Assembly: GCA_029979265.1 (NCBI GenBank)
Contig: JAPOHW010000021.1
Span: 1 to 48,106, forward strand
Direction: 5' to 3'
Length of the DNA stretch: 48,106 nucleotides
Source: Actinomycetota bacterium
Lineage (GTDB): Bacteria; Actinomycetota; Acidimicrobiia; Acidimicrobiales; Aldehydirespiratoraceae
This document shows positions 1 to 8,140 of the stretch, piece by piece. Within the stretch, counting starts at the first letter, position 1, and each line of letters begins with the position of its first letter. Made by a program: the position numbers and the translations under genes. Under the pieces are notes generated by a model that was given only the letters and a program-made list of their open reading frames with translations, was not told the DNA's origin and searched no databases.

Positions 1-234
1 GATCGTGGCGTGGGCAGCCGCGGTGACGACCGCCGGCCGTGTCGGCGCCACCGCCACACCGGTGCCGATCTGCATCGAGGTCGTGCGCTCAGCGGCGAGC
101 GCGAGCATGGCGTAGACGTCGGACCAGATCATCTGGCTGTCGGCCATCCAGCAATGGGTGAACCCGAGCCGCTCGGCAGTGACGACGTGACCAAGATCGC
201 GGGGACGAGATGCGAGACAGATACCGAACTCCAT
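1..234 (-). CDS. LLM-class (luciferase-like, F420-type) oxidoreductase, N-terminal part
   Basis: The gene runs off the left edge; only the first 78 codons are present. The translation begins MEFGICLASRPRDLG and continues through GFTHCWMADSQMIWSDVYAM and MQIGTGVAVAPTRPAVV. This is the opening beta-alpha-beta pattern of the bacterial luciferase-like / methylene-tetrahydromethanopterin reductase-like barrel: start strand, a 'GF..CW.ADSQ' strand end, and 'IGTGV..P..R.P'. Many actinobacterial members use coenzyme F420 or FMN to reduce or oxidise small organic substrates. The substrate cannot be told from this fragment. A GGGAAG sequence about 9 nt upstream of the ATG supports the start. The family is well supported; F420 use is inferred. 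Confidence 0.8.
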   Translation of the reverse strand, partial: MEFGICLASRPRDLGHVVTAERLGFTHCWMADSQMIWSDVYAMLALAAERTTSMQIGTGVAVAPTRPAVVTAAAHATI

Positions 235-471
235 CGCCAGAGCTTCCCACAGCCGGTCAGCCCTCATCTCTTGCGTCGTCAAGCCTCCACACCCACGACG
301 GCTTCGTGTGCCCACGCCACTGCCTAAACCGGGCGTCGGTGCGGACCGCCACGGACGTCTCCTGACGACAGCGTGAGCGACTGCTTCGGTCGGAGTCGTG
401 AGACGCAGCGTGCTGGCGTTGGAGACGGCTCAGTGGCCCTCACGATGCCAACGTTCCAAAGGAGCTATCAC

Positions 472-804
472 GTGAAGAGAGCCATCATCACGGCGGCGCT
501 CACCGCCGTCTCCCTCATCGCCCTGTCGTCGGCCGCCGCAGCTGGGCCACCTCTCGAGCCCTTCGAAGAGAACGACGCCACATGGAACTGTGACATCGGG
601 GCGCCAGATTTCCATTGCATGAACGTCCGCTCGAAGGGCCATGTCGGTTTGATCATGGTGTTTCCCCCTGATCATCGTGGGCCAGCCGAGAGCTGGAGCA
701 CCGACGACCGGTTCGACAGTCGTCCCTGTCCGCACGACCCAGACGGGGACGGCACGTGGTATCGGGCCCCGAGTGGAGTTTGGGTCTGTCACCACAAGCC
801 CTGA
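472..804 (+). CDS. Small secreted protein with signal peptide, function unknown
   Basis: The 110-residue protein starts with a GTG placed 6 nt after a strong Shine-Dalgarno sequence (AAAGGAG at 458-464). The frame is open further upstream to 373, but that extension has no ribosome site and would bury the signal peptide. Residues 1-27 form a clear Sec signal: KR, then the hydrophobic run AIITAALTAVSLIALSSAAA, with likely cleavage after an Ala. The mature part of about 85 residues is Asp-, Pro- and Trp-containing and has four cysteines (WNC, FHC, RPCP, VWVC), so two disulfides are plausible after export. I do not recognise the family. It stands alone, followed by a structured spacer and an opposing tRNA gene. 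Confidence 0.65.
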   Translation: MKRAIITAALTAVSLIALSSAAAAGPPLEPFEENDATWNCDIGAPDFHCMNVRSKGHVGLIMVFPPDHRGPAESWSTDDRFDSRPCPHDPDGDGTWYRAPSGVWVCHHKP

Positions 805-890
805 GCCGCCACTGAGCCACAACCAAGCGCCCCGATCGCATCGAGGCCGGAGCAGCGGGCCTGACCGCTGGTGACCATGGGTCGAGCCGA

Positions 891-965
891 CTGCACTGGT
901 TGGTTCTGTTTCAGCGCCAACCAGTGCAGCTTCGCGCCGTCCCATCTGTGCCTCGGCGAAGCTGC
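891..965. repeat. Overlapping inverted repeats between the secreted-protein gene and tRNA-Pro
   Basis: Two perfect inverted repeats share sequence. The first pairs CTGCACTGGTTGG (891-903) with its complement at 917-929, giving 13 bp with a 13-nt loop. The second pairs GCAGCTTCGC (926-935) with its complement at 956-965, giving 10 bp with a 20-nt loop. They overlap at 926-929, so only one can form fully at a time. A third short pairing (909-915 with 964-970) competes with both. No T-run follows the first hairpin on the plus strand, so a simple intrinsic terminator for the upstream gene is not evident. The function is unknown. Confidence 0.6.
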
Positions 966-969
966 TGAA

Positions 970-1002
970 AACGGCGAGGATCCCTGCCGCAGCAGGGATC
1001 CT
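970..1002 (-). terminator. Probable intrinsic terminator of tRNA-Pro
   Basis: A perfect 11-bp stem (977-987 with 992-1002, sequence AGGATCCCTGC and its complement) closes a 4-nt loop. On the minus strand it begins 6 nt past the tRNA 3' end and is followed by CGCCGTTTTC, a short T-run, as in an intrinsic terminator. Position and polarity fit termination of the tRNA transcript. Confidence 0.7.
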
Positions 1003-1008
1003 CAGGGG

Positions 1009-1083
1009 TCGGGCTGAGAGGATTTGAACCTCCGACCTTCGGTCCCCCAGACCGACGCGCTAACCAAGCTGCGCCACAGCCCG
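1009..1083 (-). tRNA. tRNA-Pro (anticodon GGG)
   Basis: A 75-nt cloverleaf can be folded by eye. The acceptor stem is CGGGCTG with CAGCCCG plus discriminator A. The D-arm holds GCGCAGCTTGGTTAGCGC. The anticodon stem is TCGGT/ACCGA around the loop CTGGGGG, giving anticodon GGG (proline, CCC/CCU codons). The T-arm is GGAGG-TTCAAAT-CCTCT. The 3' CCA is not encoded (CCCC follows), so it must be added after transcription. It stands alone, convergent with the small secreted-protein gene. Confidence 0.95.
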
Positions 1084-1156
1084 TGAGGGGCAGAGACTAC
1101 CGGACCCCTCGGGTCCCTCACACCCCGCATCCGATCGGCAGTGACAGACGACCGGA

Positions 1157-3916
1157 GTGGTTTGGACTGCACAGCCGCGCGCGGCGGATACGGTCGCCGA
1201 CGTGCAGCGATCCATTTCCCCCGACGGAACGCCCGCCGATCACCCTCGCCTGATCACTCGCCCGGCACTCGCCGCCGCGGGTCGGCCCCGGCTGACGGTG
1301 ATCGTCTGGCTCCTTCTGCTCGCTACCGGCATCTATGCCTACTCGACCGGCCTCGCTCGAGAGGGTTTCCCCCCGGTCAACCTTCCGATCGCAGTGGTCA
1401 ACGCCCCCTACTTCGTCGACGACGAGCGCATCGTCGACGAAGAGCTCGCAGTTCCCGTCTACAAGGCCTACGGCGATCTTGCGGGGGTCGAATCGGTTTC
1501 GACGTTCAGCCGACCCGATGGCTTTGCAGCCGTGTTCGAGTTCGACACCTCGCTTTCGTCGGCCGACGGTGTCGCACTCCTCGAAGCTGCCGATCCCCCA
1601 TCGCTGCCTGTCGGCGTCGCACTGTCGATCGAAGCCATCGACGCCACGAAGTTCCTCGAAACCTACGACCTTGTCGTCACGGTGATCGGGCCACCCACGG
1701 CAACCGCCGAGGCGCTCGAGGCGCAGGCTGCAATCGTGGCTGATGCTCTGGTCCCGCTCGAGACCGTCGAGGCGACCGAGGTCGTCGGGCTCCTGACCGA
1801 GTCGATCGATCCGGTGACGGGTGGGCCAGTGATTCGCCGAACGGCGTACACCCGCTACGCGGAACAGGGAAGCGCTGTCGGTACCGAATCGGTGCTGGTC
1901 GGTGTGATCCGCAACATCGACACCGATGCCGATGTGCTCGACTTCTCCGACGAGATCCAGAACCGTCTCGATGCCGGGCTCGATCTCGACCCCGACTACC
2001 GGGCCGTGATCGGCGCCGACTTCGCAAGCGATGTCCGTGCCCAGCTCACCAACCTCACCGGCAACCTTCTCGTCGGCCTCATCGCCGTCGCCATCGTCAG
2101 CTACCTGCTGATCGGTTGGCGTACTGCGCTGGTCACCGCCGTGTTCATGGCGACCGTGATGCTCGTGACGATGATCGGGCTGTGGCTGATCGGCTACTCG
2201 TTGAACACGATCACCTTCTTTGCGCTCGTCCTCACCCTGGGCCTGCTCGTCGACGATGCGATCGTGATCAGCGAGTCGATCGATGCCAACCGTGACGCCG
2301 GCGACCTCGACGATGCGGCGAGCCTTGGGATCGTTCGACGTGCGCTCGACCGAGTTGGGGCGGCTTCGTTCGCCGGCACGCTGTCGACCCTGACCGTCTT
2401 CGCCCCGATGGCCTTCGTCACAGGCCTGCTCGGCGAGTTCATCCGTCCCGTGCCGATCACGGTGATGGTCACGCTCGCACTGTCGTTCGTCCTCTCGATC
2501 ACGCTCATTCCGGCGCTCGGACGCTTGTTCATCCTCGGTGGACGTTCGCCGGGTCCCTTGGTCGGCGCGCAACGATTCGTGGGTGGCTCGTTGGCCCGCC
2601 TCGCCCGCTATCCGTCGGGCAACGGATGGAGGGGACGAGCGGTCGGTACCGGGGTGTTCCTCGGTGCCATCATGCTGATCCTGCTCGGTGTGGGAGCTGC
2701 GGGCCGGGTCGGTTTCAACATCTTCCCGCCTGCCAAGGACTCCAACCAACTGCAGGTCAGTGTCGACTTCGACCCGGGAACAACCATCGACGACGCCCGG
2801 CAGATCCAAGCCGACATCGACGAAATCGTTATCGAGACACTCGGCGATGGCCTCGACCGCTACCAAGTGATCGAAGGCAACGCCCGGCGGGCGTTCGCGT
2901 TCGTCGAACTGACTCCGTTCAACGATCGTGCAACCGCCTCACCCACCTACGCCGAGCGGATCGAAGCGGCCACTGCCGGCATCGAGGGCGCTCGCGTCGG
3001 TTCCAACCCGGTCAGCAACGGGCCACCTGCATCCGATTTCCCGTTCCGGGTGCAGATCATGTTCGAAGCGGGCCAGGAAGCTGCAGCCCTCGAGCTGGCC
3101 GACGAGATCGCTACAACCTTGCCGGGAATGATGCTCGACAAACCGACGGGCGATCGCACCACGGTCGGTACCACGTTCGTCGCATCCGCTGAGCAGGTGT
3201 GGCGCATCGACGGCGAAGCGATGATCGAGGTACGGGCACAATTCGACACCGACGACACCACCGGCAACCTGACAGCAGCCGAGGCACTGCTGACCCAGCG
3301 CTATCCGGCCGATGCTCTTCGGGCCCGAGGACTCGACGCCGGCGCGCTCGCCTTCGACTTCGGCCTCGAGTCGGACAACCAAGACGACTTCGCCGCACTC
3401 GGTATCGCGCTCGTCGCGGCGATCATCCTCACGATCGCGTTCCTCACGATCCAGTTCCGCTCGTTGATCCAACCACTCCTGGTGTTCCTTGCCGTGCCGT
3501 TCAGTTTCTTCGGGGTCTTCACGCTGCTCGAACGAACGGACAACCCGCTGAGCTTCTTCGTGATGGTCGGGTTCATCGCATTGATCGGTGTGGCCGTCAA
3601 CAACACGATCCTGCTGGTCGATGCGGCCAACCAGGAACGTCGCGCCGGATCGACCCCGGCCGAAGCGATCGGCACCGCAATCGAGCGGCGCTTCCGCCCG
3701 CTCCTGGTGACGACGGCGACGACCGTGGCCGGCCTCTTGCCGTTGGCACTCGCCGATCCCTTCTGGGAGGCGTTGTGCTTCGTGCTGATCGGCGGTCTGA
3801 TCAGCTCGACCTTCTTGGTGCTGACTGCGTTCCCTGCGATGTATCTCGGCATCGCTGCGGTGCGGTCACGGATCCGCAGACTGTTCGGTCGCGGAGACGC
3901 CTTCGCAACGCGCTGA
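1157..3916 (+). CDS. RND-superfamily transporter (AcrB/HAE-like)
   Basis: This 919-residue inner-membrane protein has the two-fold RND architecture. TM1 is near residues 46-64 (LTVIVWLLLLATGIYAYSTG), followed by a large extracytoplasmic loop and a TM block containing GLLVDDAIVISES near residue 361. A second loop and a matching block follow, with GVAVNNTILLVDAAN near residue 810. The DDA of TM4 is where HAE-type RND pumps carry proton-relay aspartates. It is about 100 residues shorter than Gram-negative AcrB-type pumps. No membrane-fusion or outer-membrane partner lies beside it, so it may work alone; the substrate is unknown. The start is uncertain: GTG 1157 has no ribosome site, and GTG 1202 is also in frame and would still keep TM1. 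Confidence 0.88.
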   Translation: MVWTAQPRAADTVADVQRSISPDGTPADHPRLITRPALAAAGRPRLTVIVWLLLLATGIYAYSTGLAREGFPPVNLPIAVVNAPYFVDDERIVDEELAVPVYKAYGDLAGVESVSTFSRPDGFAAVFEFDTSLSSADGVALLEAADPPSLPVGVALSIEAIDATKFLETYDLVVTVIGPPTATAEALEAQAAIVADALVPLETVEATEVVGLLTESIDPVTGGPVIRRTAYTRYAEQGSAVGTESVLVGVIRNIDTDADVLDFSDEIQNRLDAGLDLDPDYRAVIGADFASDVRAQLTNLTGNLLVGLIAVAIVSYLLIGWRTALVTAVFMATVMLVTMIGLWLIGYSLNTITFFALVLTLGLLVDDAIVISESIDANRDAGDLDDAASLGIVRRALDRVGAASFAGTLSTLTVFAPMAFVTGLLGEFIRPVPITVMVTLALSFVLSITLIPALGRLFILGGRSPGPLVGAQRFVGGSLARLARYPSGNGWRGRAVGTGVFLGAIMLILLGVGAAGRVGFNIFPPAKDSNQLQVSVDFDPGTTIDDARQIQADIDEIVIETLGDGLDRYQVIEGNARRAFAFVELTPFNDRATASPTYAERIEAATAGIEGARVGSNPVSNGPPASDFPFRVQIMFEAGQEAAALELADEIATTLPGMMLDKPTGDRTTVGTTFVASAEQVWRIDGEAMIEVRAQFDTDDTTGNLTAAEALLTQRYPADALRARGLDAGALAFDFGLESDNQDDFAALGIALVAAIILTIAFLTIQFRSLIQPLLVFLAVPFSFFGVFTLLERTDNPLSFFVMVGFIALIGVAVNNTILLVDAANQERRAGSTPAEAIGTAIERRFRPLLVTTATTVAGLLPLALADPFWEALCFVLIGGLISSTFLVLTAFPAMYLGIAAVRSRIRRLFGRGDAFATR

Positions 3917-3928
3917 GGCACCACGGCG

Positions 3929-4147
3929 TCACAAGAGCAGCAGCACTCCCTCCACCGCTCGCCACAGCAAATAGGCACCAGCTGCTGCAACGCCGACCCA
4001 GAAGTGCCACGGCGTGGGCGGAATGTCGTGGGGTTCGTGACGAACCCCTGGCGTGCCCTCAAGCGGGTCACCACAATCGGGACACATGCCATCGGAGCCA
4101 ACCGATGTGGGCGTCCAGTTCTTCTCGCACGGCTCGCACCAAGGCAC
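3929..4147 (-). CDS. Small zinc-ribbon protein with C-terminal membrane anchor
   Basis: This 72-residue protein starts at GTG. It opens with CEPCEKNW and then MCPDCGDPLEG, two CxxC knuckles about 18 residues apart that should bind one zinc ion. The C-terminus is a single hydrophobic helix, WVGVAAAGAYLLWRAVEGVL. Zinc ribbon plus tail anchor suggests a small membrane-tethered adaptor facing the cytoplasm; its partner is unknown. It lies 74 bp downstream of the PP2C phosphatase gene on the same strand and may share its transcript. It faces the end of the RND gene 12 bp away. No convincing Shine-Dalgarno sequence was seen. Confidence 0.72.
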   Translation of the reverse strand: MPWCEPCEKNWTPTSVGSDGMCPDCGDPLEGTPGVRHEPHDIPPTPWHFWVGVAAAGAYLLWRAVEGVLLLL

Positions 4148-4221
4148 GGGGTGAGGTTACGAGCAGCAGGTCGGTTGTGCGTCGCCGAATGCCTGCCGGT
4201 CGCTGCGTTGCGCTGAGCGTT

Positions 4222-5307
4222 TCAGTCCCGACGAACGACCATGATCGCCGTGTCGTCGTCGATGACACCACCGGCATGATCCTTTGCGGCGTCGAGCAGC
4301 GCCTTGCAGAGCACGTCAGGAGGTGCGTTGAGTTCACGCTCGGTGGTCCTGATGATGCGATCCTCCCCGAACAGCGCATCACCGGCCCGGGCCTCGGCCA
4401 GGCCGTCGGTGTACATGACGACGAGGTCGCCGGATTCCATGGGGATCTCGCGCGAGAAGTACTGGGCCTTCGGGTCGAGCATCAACAGTGGACCGGTGGA
4501 CCGCAACGGCAACACTCCGTCTTCTTGAAACAGGAAGAACGCAGGGTGGCCGGCCGATGCGTAGCGAAGCGTGCCCGCCTCGGTGTCGAACACCACGACC
4601 GCACAGGAGATGAACTCTTCGTGGCGGTCGCCGGCTGCGAGCTGTTCGTTGAGTTCCTCAAACGCCTGCGCAGGATCGCGGAACTGGCGAAGGAAGACTC
4701 GCAGCAGATATTTGGCCTGGAAGGCGGTGATCGACGATTCGATCCCGTGCCCGGCGACGTCGCCGATCACTGCAGCGACCCGGGAGGGCCCGACACGATG
4801 CACGTCGAAGAAGTCACCGGCCATCAGACCCGAGCCGGCCTGATAGACGCGACCGATCTCGAAGCCGGCGAAGTCGGGAACCTCTTCCGGGGCAAGACGG
4901 GCGGCCCACGCCTTGGGGGCGAGTTGTTCCTGCTCGAGAGCCTCGCCAGCTCGACGTTCGAGGTCCCATCGGTTGCGCGCCATCCGCGACTCACGCACCG
5001 ACAGACGAGCCCACCACAGCGAGGCAAACGCCGGGATCGCCATGACGCCGAGGACGACGGCGACGCCGTTGCTGCCGACAAACGCCATGGCTGCAGCAAC
5101 CGGTGTGAGCAGGGCGTACACGATTGCCGAATGGGCCTCCTTGCGGAACGCAGAGAACGCAAGGGAGTGAGCTTCGACATCTCGGTTCTCGGCACCGTCG
5201 ATCAGTCGAACGACCCGAAACCGAAGCCGGGCCGATCGGACGTAGACGAGCGCCGCGAGAAGGCACACGACAGCAAGGCCGGTGAGAACGTACTGGGTGA
5301 AGGTCAC
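4222..5307 (-). CDS. Membrane-anchored SpoIIE/RsbU-type PP2C phosphatase
   Basis: This is a 361-residue protein with a GTG start and a strong AAGGAG 8 nt upstream. Hydrophobic segments lie near residues 5-25 and 75-95, with a coiled linker between and after them. The C-terminal two-thirds is a PPM/SpoIIE phosphatase domain with metal-binding signatures GDFFDV, VIGDVAGHGIESS, ASAGHPAFF, YTDGLAEA and DDDTAIMVV. All key acidic residues are present, so it should be an active Mn/Mg serine phosphatase. Such enzymes typically dephosphorylate anti-sigma-factor antagonists in partner-switching networks. No anti-sigma antagonist or switch kinase lies beside it, so the target is not shown here. It is preceded by der on the same strand with a 47-bp gap. 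Confidence 0.9.
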   Translation of the reverse strand: MTFTQYVLTGLAVVCLLAALVYVRSARLRFRVVRLIDGAENRDVEAHSLAFSAFRKEAHSAIVYALLTPVAAAMAFVGSNGVAVVLGVMAIPAFASLWWARLSVRESRMARNRWDLERRAGEALEQEQLAPKAWAARLAPEEVPDFAGFEIGRVYQAGSGLMAGDFFDVHRVGPSRVAAVIGDVAGHGIESSITAFQAKYLLRVFLRQFRDPAQAFEELNEQLAAGDRHEEFISCAVVVFDTEAGTLRYASAGHPAFFLFQEDGVLPLRSTGPLLMLDPKAQYFSREIPMESGDLVVMYTDGLAEARAGDALFGEDRIIRTTERELNAPPDVLCKALLDAAKDHAGGVIDDDTAIMVVRRD

Positions 5308-5354
5308 AGGGGTTCTCCTTCCGAGGAAGGTCCACTCATCGTAGCGGCTGGGCG

Positions 5355-6662
5355 TCAGTCGTTGCGGCGACGCACCCGAAGCTTGATCGGCGTCGAACCG
5401 AGATCGAAATCTTCTCGAAGCTTTCGTTCCAGGTATCTGATGTAGGTCGGGGGCAGTTCACGGTTCGCGAACAGTGTGAACGTCGGTGGGTCCGTCGCTC
5501 CCTGCGTGGCGTACAGCACTCGGGCACCGTGAGGCGCCGGTTGGGCCGATTGGGCAGCACGAATCGATTTGTTGACGTCGCGGGTCGGTATCCGGGTTCG
5601 GTAGTCACCAACCGCCTGCTGGAGCTGTGGCCACAGTCGATTGACTCCCTTTCCCGACAGCGCCGACATCCGCAGTACGGGTGGACTCCCGAGAAAGCCG
5701 AGTTTTCGCTCGACGTCGCGTCCGACCTGCTCGCGCTGCTCGGTGTTGAGGAGCTCCCACTTGTTCAAGACGACAACGATCGGGCACCCGGCACCGTCGA
5801 CGCGTTCGGCGAGGCGCTGGTCCTGGTGGGTCACACCGATGGTCGCATCGATCACCAGGAGCGCAACATCGGACTCGTCGACCGCCTTCAACGCCCGCAC
5901 CAGGGAGTAGTACTCGGTGTCTTCATCGATCTTCGCCTTGCGCCGCATACCGGCTGTGTCGACGAAGCGAATCGGCCCGGTCTCTGTCTCGACGATCGTG
6001 TCGATTGCGTCTCGAGTCGTGCCCGGACGGTCGTGGACGACAGCCCGCTCCTCCCCGATCAAGCGATTGAACAGTGTGGACTTTCCCACGTTGGGTCGTC
6101 CGACCAACGACACCGAGTAGAGCTCGGGATCGTCGAGCAGTGGGTTCTCGGGCTCGCTGTCGCTCCCCTCCGGGAGCAGCGAGATCAGATGGTCGAGCAG
6201 GTCGCCGGTTCCCTTGCCGTGAAGAGCACTCACCGGAAACGGCTCACCGAGACCGAGGCCCATGAACTCCCAGATGGCGGCCTCGTGCCCGGCGTCGTCG
6301 ACCTTGTTTGCGACGACGATCACCGGTGACTCGCTTCGACGAAGCAGCAGGGCAACCCCTTCGTCTTCGGGGGTCACGCCGACTGTGGCGTCGACGACGA
6401 GCACCACGACCTCGGCGGCCCGCATCGCCTGTTCGGACTGGGCACTGACCTTGTCGTCGAGCGAGTCACCATCGGCCATCCAGCCCCCGGTGTCGAGGAG
6501 GGTGAAGTAGTGGCCCTGCCACTCGCCATCGACGGCCTTTCGATCTCGTGTGACACCGGGGCGTTCCTCGACGATCGCTTCTCGGCGCCCGATGATGCGG
6601 TTCACCAGCGTGGACTTGCCGACGTTGGGACGACCAACGATGGCGACAACGGGAAGGTTCAT
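5355..6662 (-). CDS. der: Ribosome-associated GTPase Der (EngA)
   Basis: Der has two tandem GTPase domains and a KH-like tail and is needed for 50S subunit maturation. Both G1 loops read GRPNVGKSTL, near residues 10 and 186. Each domain also has its DTGG or DTAG G3 motif and an NKxD-type G4 (ANKVDD and LNKWEL). The C-terminal 110 residues fit the KH-like domain. The 435-residue length is normal. The ATG start overlaps the stop of the upstream DUF512 gene by 4 nt, so the two are translationally coupled. Confidence 0.97.
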   Translation of the reverse strand: MNLPVVAIVGRPNVGKSTLVNRIIGRREAIVEERPGVTRDRKAVDGEWQGHYFTLLDTGGWMADGDSLDDKVSAQSEQAMRAAEVVVLVVDATVGVTPEDEGVALLLRRSESPVIVVANKVDDAGHEAAIWEFMGLGLGEPFPVSALHGKGTGDLLDHLISLLPEGSDSEPENPLLDDPELYSVSLVGRPNVGKSTLFNRLIGEERAVVHDRPGTTRDAIDTIVETETGPIRFVDTAGMRRKAKIDEDTEYYSLVRALKAVDESDVALLVIDATIGVTHQDQRLAERVDGAGCPIVVVLNKWELLNTEQREQVGRDVERKLGFLGSPPVLRMSALSGKGVNRLWPQLQQAVGDYRTRIPTRDVNKSIRAAQSAQPAPHGARVLYATQGATDPPTFTLFANRELPPTYIRYLERKLREDFDLGSTPIKLRVRRRND

Positions 6663-8059
6663 GCTCGCTCCAATGCGGTGCGGAGAGCGGCACCGTCGGT
6701 CGAAATGACATCGACCGGACGCGGGAGCTCGGCCACGCTCATGCCGTCGAGGAACACCCCACGACTCAAGCAGACGTCGGGCAGAAGATAGCGGTGCCCC
6801 TCGGGCTCCTCTTCAAGGACACGGGCCACATCCTCGCCCACCATCAGACCGGTCACGCCGATGTTGCCGCCGAAGAACTCGTTGGGCACCGGTATCACCC
6901 GCACATCGGAGCGCCCCACCGAAGCGACGAGCGGGGCGATGACCGGAGCCCCCAGTGTGCCGGTGAGGATCCCGATCGGCGCATCTCGACGTACCGACAG
7001 TGCCACGGGTGTCGGCTCGATCGTGCCACTCGAAACAGCAAGGGCCGGCGAGCCCTGGCGCGGTGCTCGATACCCGTCGGCGGGCGCGCCGTCCACCCAC
7101 GCAAAGAAGCCAGCCCTGGGCCCCGTCGCCTCGGTGATGGTCGAATCGTGGAACTCGAGTTCGAGCGTGCGGGCCATGCCGATGCCGTCCTCGTGCATGG
7201 CGAACCCTTCGTACGTATCGGCCGGAGGAAAGGGCCAACCCGCCATCAGGTAATACTCGTCACCGGCAAAGACCATGCGTCTGCCGATCGCTTCGAGAAA
7301 GTGTCCTTGCCACTCGGCGACGAGTTCGACGACTCGGCGTGCCTCATCGACGGTGTGCTCGCGCATGCGACGTTGGGACGAGAACCTCGAGATGCCCAGA
7401 GGAACGACAGCGACCGACGCGAGTTCCGGAAAGCGTTCGAGGACGCCGGCGAGCGTGTCGTCGAGCACGTCGCCGTCGTTGACCCCCGGGCACACGACGA
7501 TTTGTCCGTGCACCTCGATGCCGTGGTCGAGAAGTGCCCGTAGCCAGCGCAACGAGACCGCACCTCGTCGATTCTGCAGGATGTCGGCCCGGACGTCGGG
7601 GTCGGTTGCGTGGATCGAGACATTGAGCGGCGAGAGTCGTTCGGTGACGACCCGCTCGAGATCGAGTTCGGTGAACCGGGTGAGCGTCGTGAAGTTTCCG
7701 TACAGGAACGAGAGGCGATAGTCGTCGTCTTTCAAGTAGAGCGATCGCCGCATGCCCTTCGGCAGCTGATGGATGAAGCAGAACTCACAGTGGTTGTCGC
7801 AGGTCTGGACCTTGTCGAAGATCGCTGCGTGTACTTCGGCCCCAATCGGTTCGCCGAACTGCTTGTGAACGACCACGTCGAAGCGTTGCTCGTCGCGAAT
7901 CACGACCAGCGGCACCTCGGCGTCATCGGTGAGGATCTGCCAACGGATCACGTCACGAGGCACCTCCCCGTTGATCGCAAGGATCTCGTCACCGGGCTCG
8001 AGGCCGGCCCGAGCTGCGGGTGAGTCGGGATCGATCGCCACCACGCGCGGACTGCTCAC
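6659..8059 (-). CDS. DUF512-family PDZ / radical-SAM-like iron-sulfur protein
   Basis: This 466-residue protein has a GTG start. The N-terminus (about 1-65) is a PDZ-like domain (SPAARAGLEPGDEILAINGE). It is followed by QTCDNHCEFCFIHQLPKG with cysteines at 87, 91 and 94, a CxxxCxxC cluster as in radical SAM enzymes. Next come LYLKDDDYRLSFLYGNF and LSPLNVSIHATDP, characteristic of the DUF512 group. The C-terminal 200 residues are the DUF512 part. The reaction is unknown. It lies directly upstream of der with a 4-nt overlap; I recall a similar pairing in other bacteria, which suggests a link to ribosome or RNA biology. It is divergent from the pseudokinase gene. Confidence 0.88.
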   Translation of the reverse strand: MSSPRVVAIDPDSPAARAGLEPGDEILAINGEVPRDVIRWQILTDDAEVPLVVIRDEQRFDVVVHKQFGEPIGAEVHAAIFDKVQTCDNHCEFCFIHQLPKGMRRSLYLKDDDYRLSFLYGNFTTLTRFTELDLERVVTERLSPLNVSIHATDPDVRADILQNRRGAVSLRWLRALLDHGIEVHGQIVVCPGVNDGDVLDDTLAGVLERFPELASVAVVPLGISRFSSQRRMREHTVDEARRVVELVAEWQGHFLEAIGRRMVFAGDEYYLMAGWPFPPADTYEGFAMHEDGIGMARTLELEFHDSTITEATGPRAGFFAWVDGAPADGYRAPRQGSPALAVSSGTIEPTPVALSVRRDAPIGILTGTLGAPVIAPLVASVGRSDVRVIPVPNEFFGGNIGVTGLMVGEDVARVLEEEPEGHRYLLPDVCLSRGVFLDGMSVAELPRPVDVISTDGAALRTALERA

Positions 8060-8101
8060 CCCGTAAGGCTAGCTCTCAGGCCAGCAACCATTCGCGCATC
8101 G

Positions 8102-8140
8102 TTAGCATTTTCCATGATGTTTCATGTATTCTTCATATCT
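8102..8140 (+). promoter_or_regulatory. AT-rich candidate leaderless promoter with small inverted repeat
   Basis: This short stretch is strikingly AT-rich for the window. It holds TATTCT (8127-8132), 8 nt before the ATG at 8141, a spacing that fits a -10 box for a leaderless transcript. No ribosome site precedes that ATG. A TTAGCA at 8102-8107 is a weak -35 candidate with a longer than ideal spacer of 19 nt. A perfect 5-bp inverted repeat, CATGA-N4-TCATG (8113-8126), sits between them and could be an operator half-site pair. This is inference from sequence only. Confidence 0.35.

Noticed and set aside
1118..2866. Long minus-strand frame opposite the RND gene
   Set aside because: Composition is Asp/Arg/Gly/His-rich with no domain pattern, typical of antisense frames in GC-rich coding DNA; the plus-strand frame has clear RND motifs.
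3199..5445. 748-residue plus-strand frame across the zinc-ribbon and phosphatase genes
   Set aside because: Antisense to two genes with strong motifs on the minus strand, with no domain of its own.
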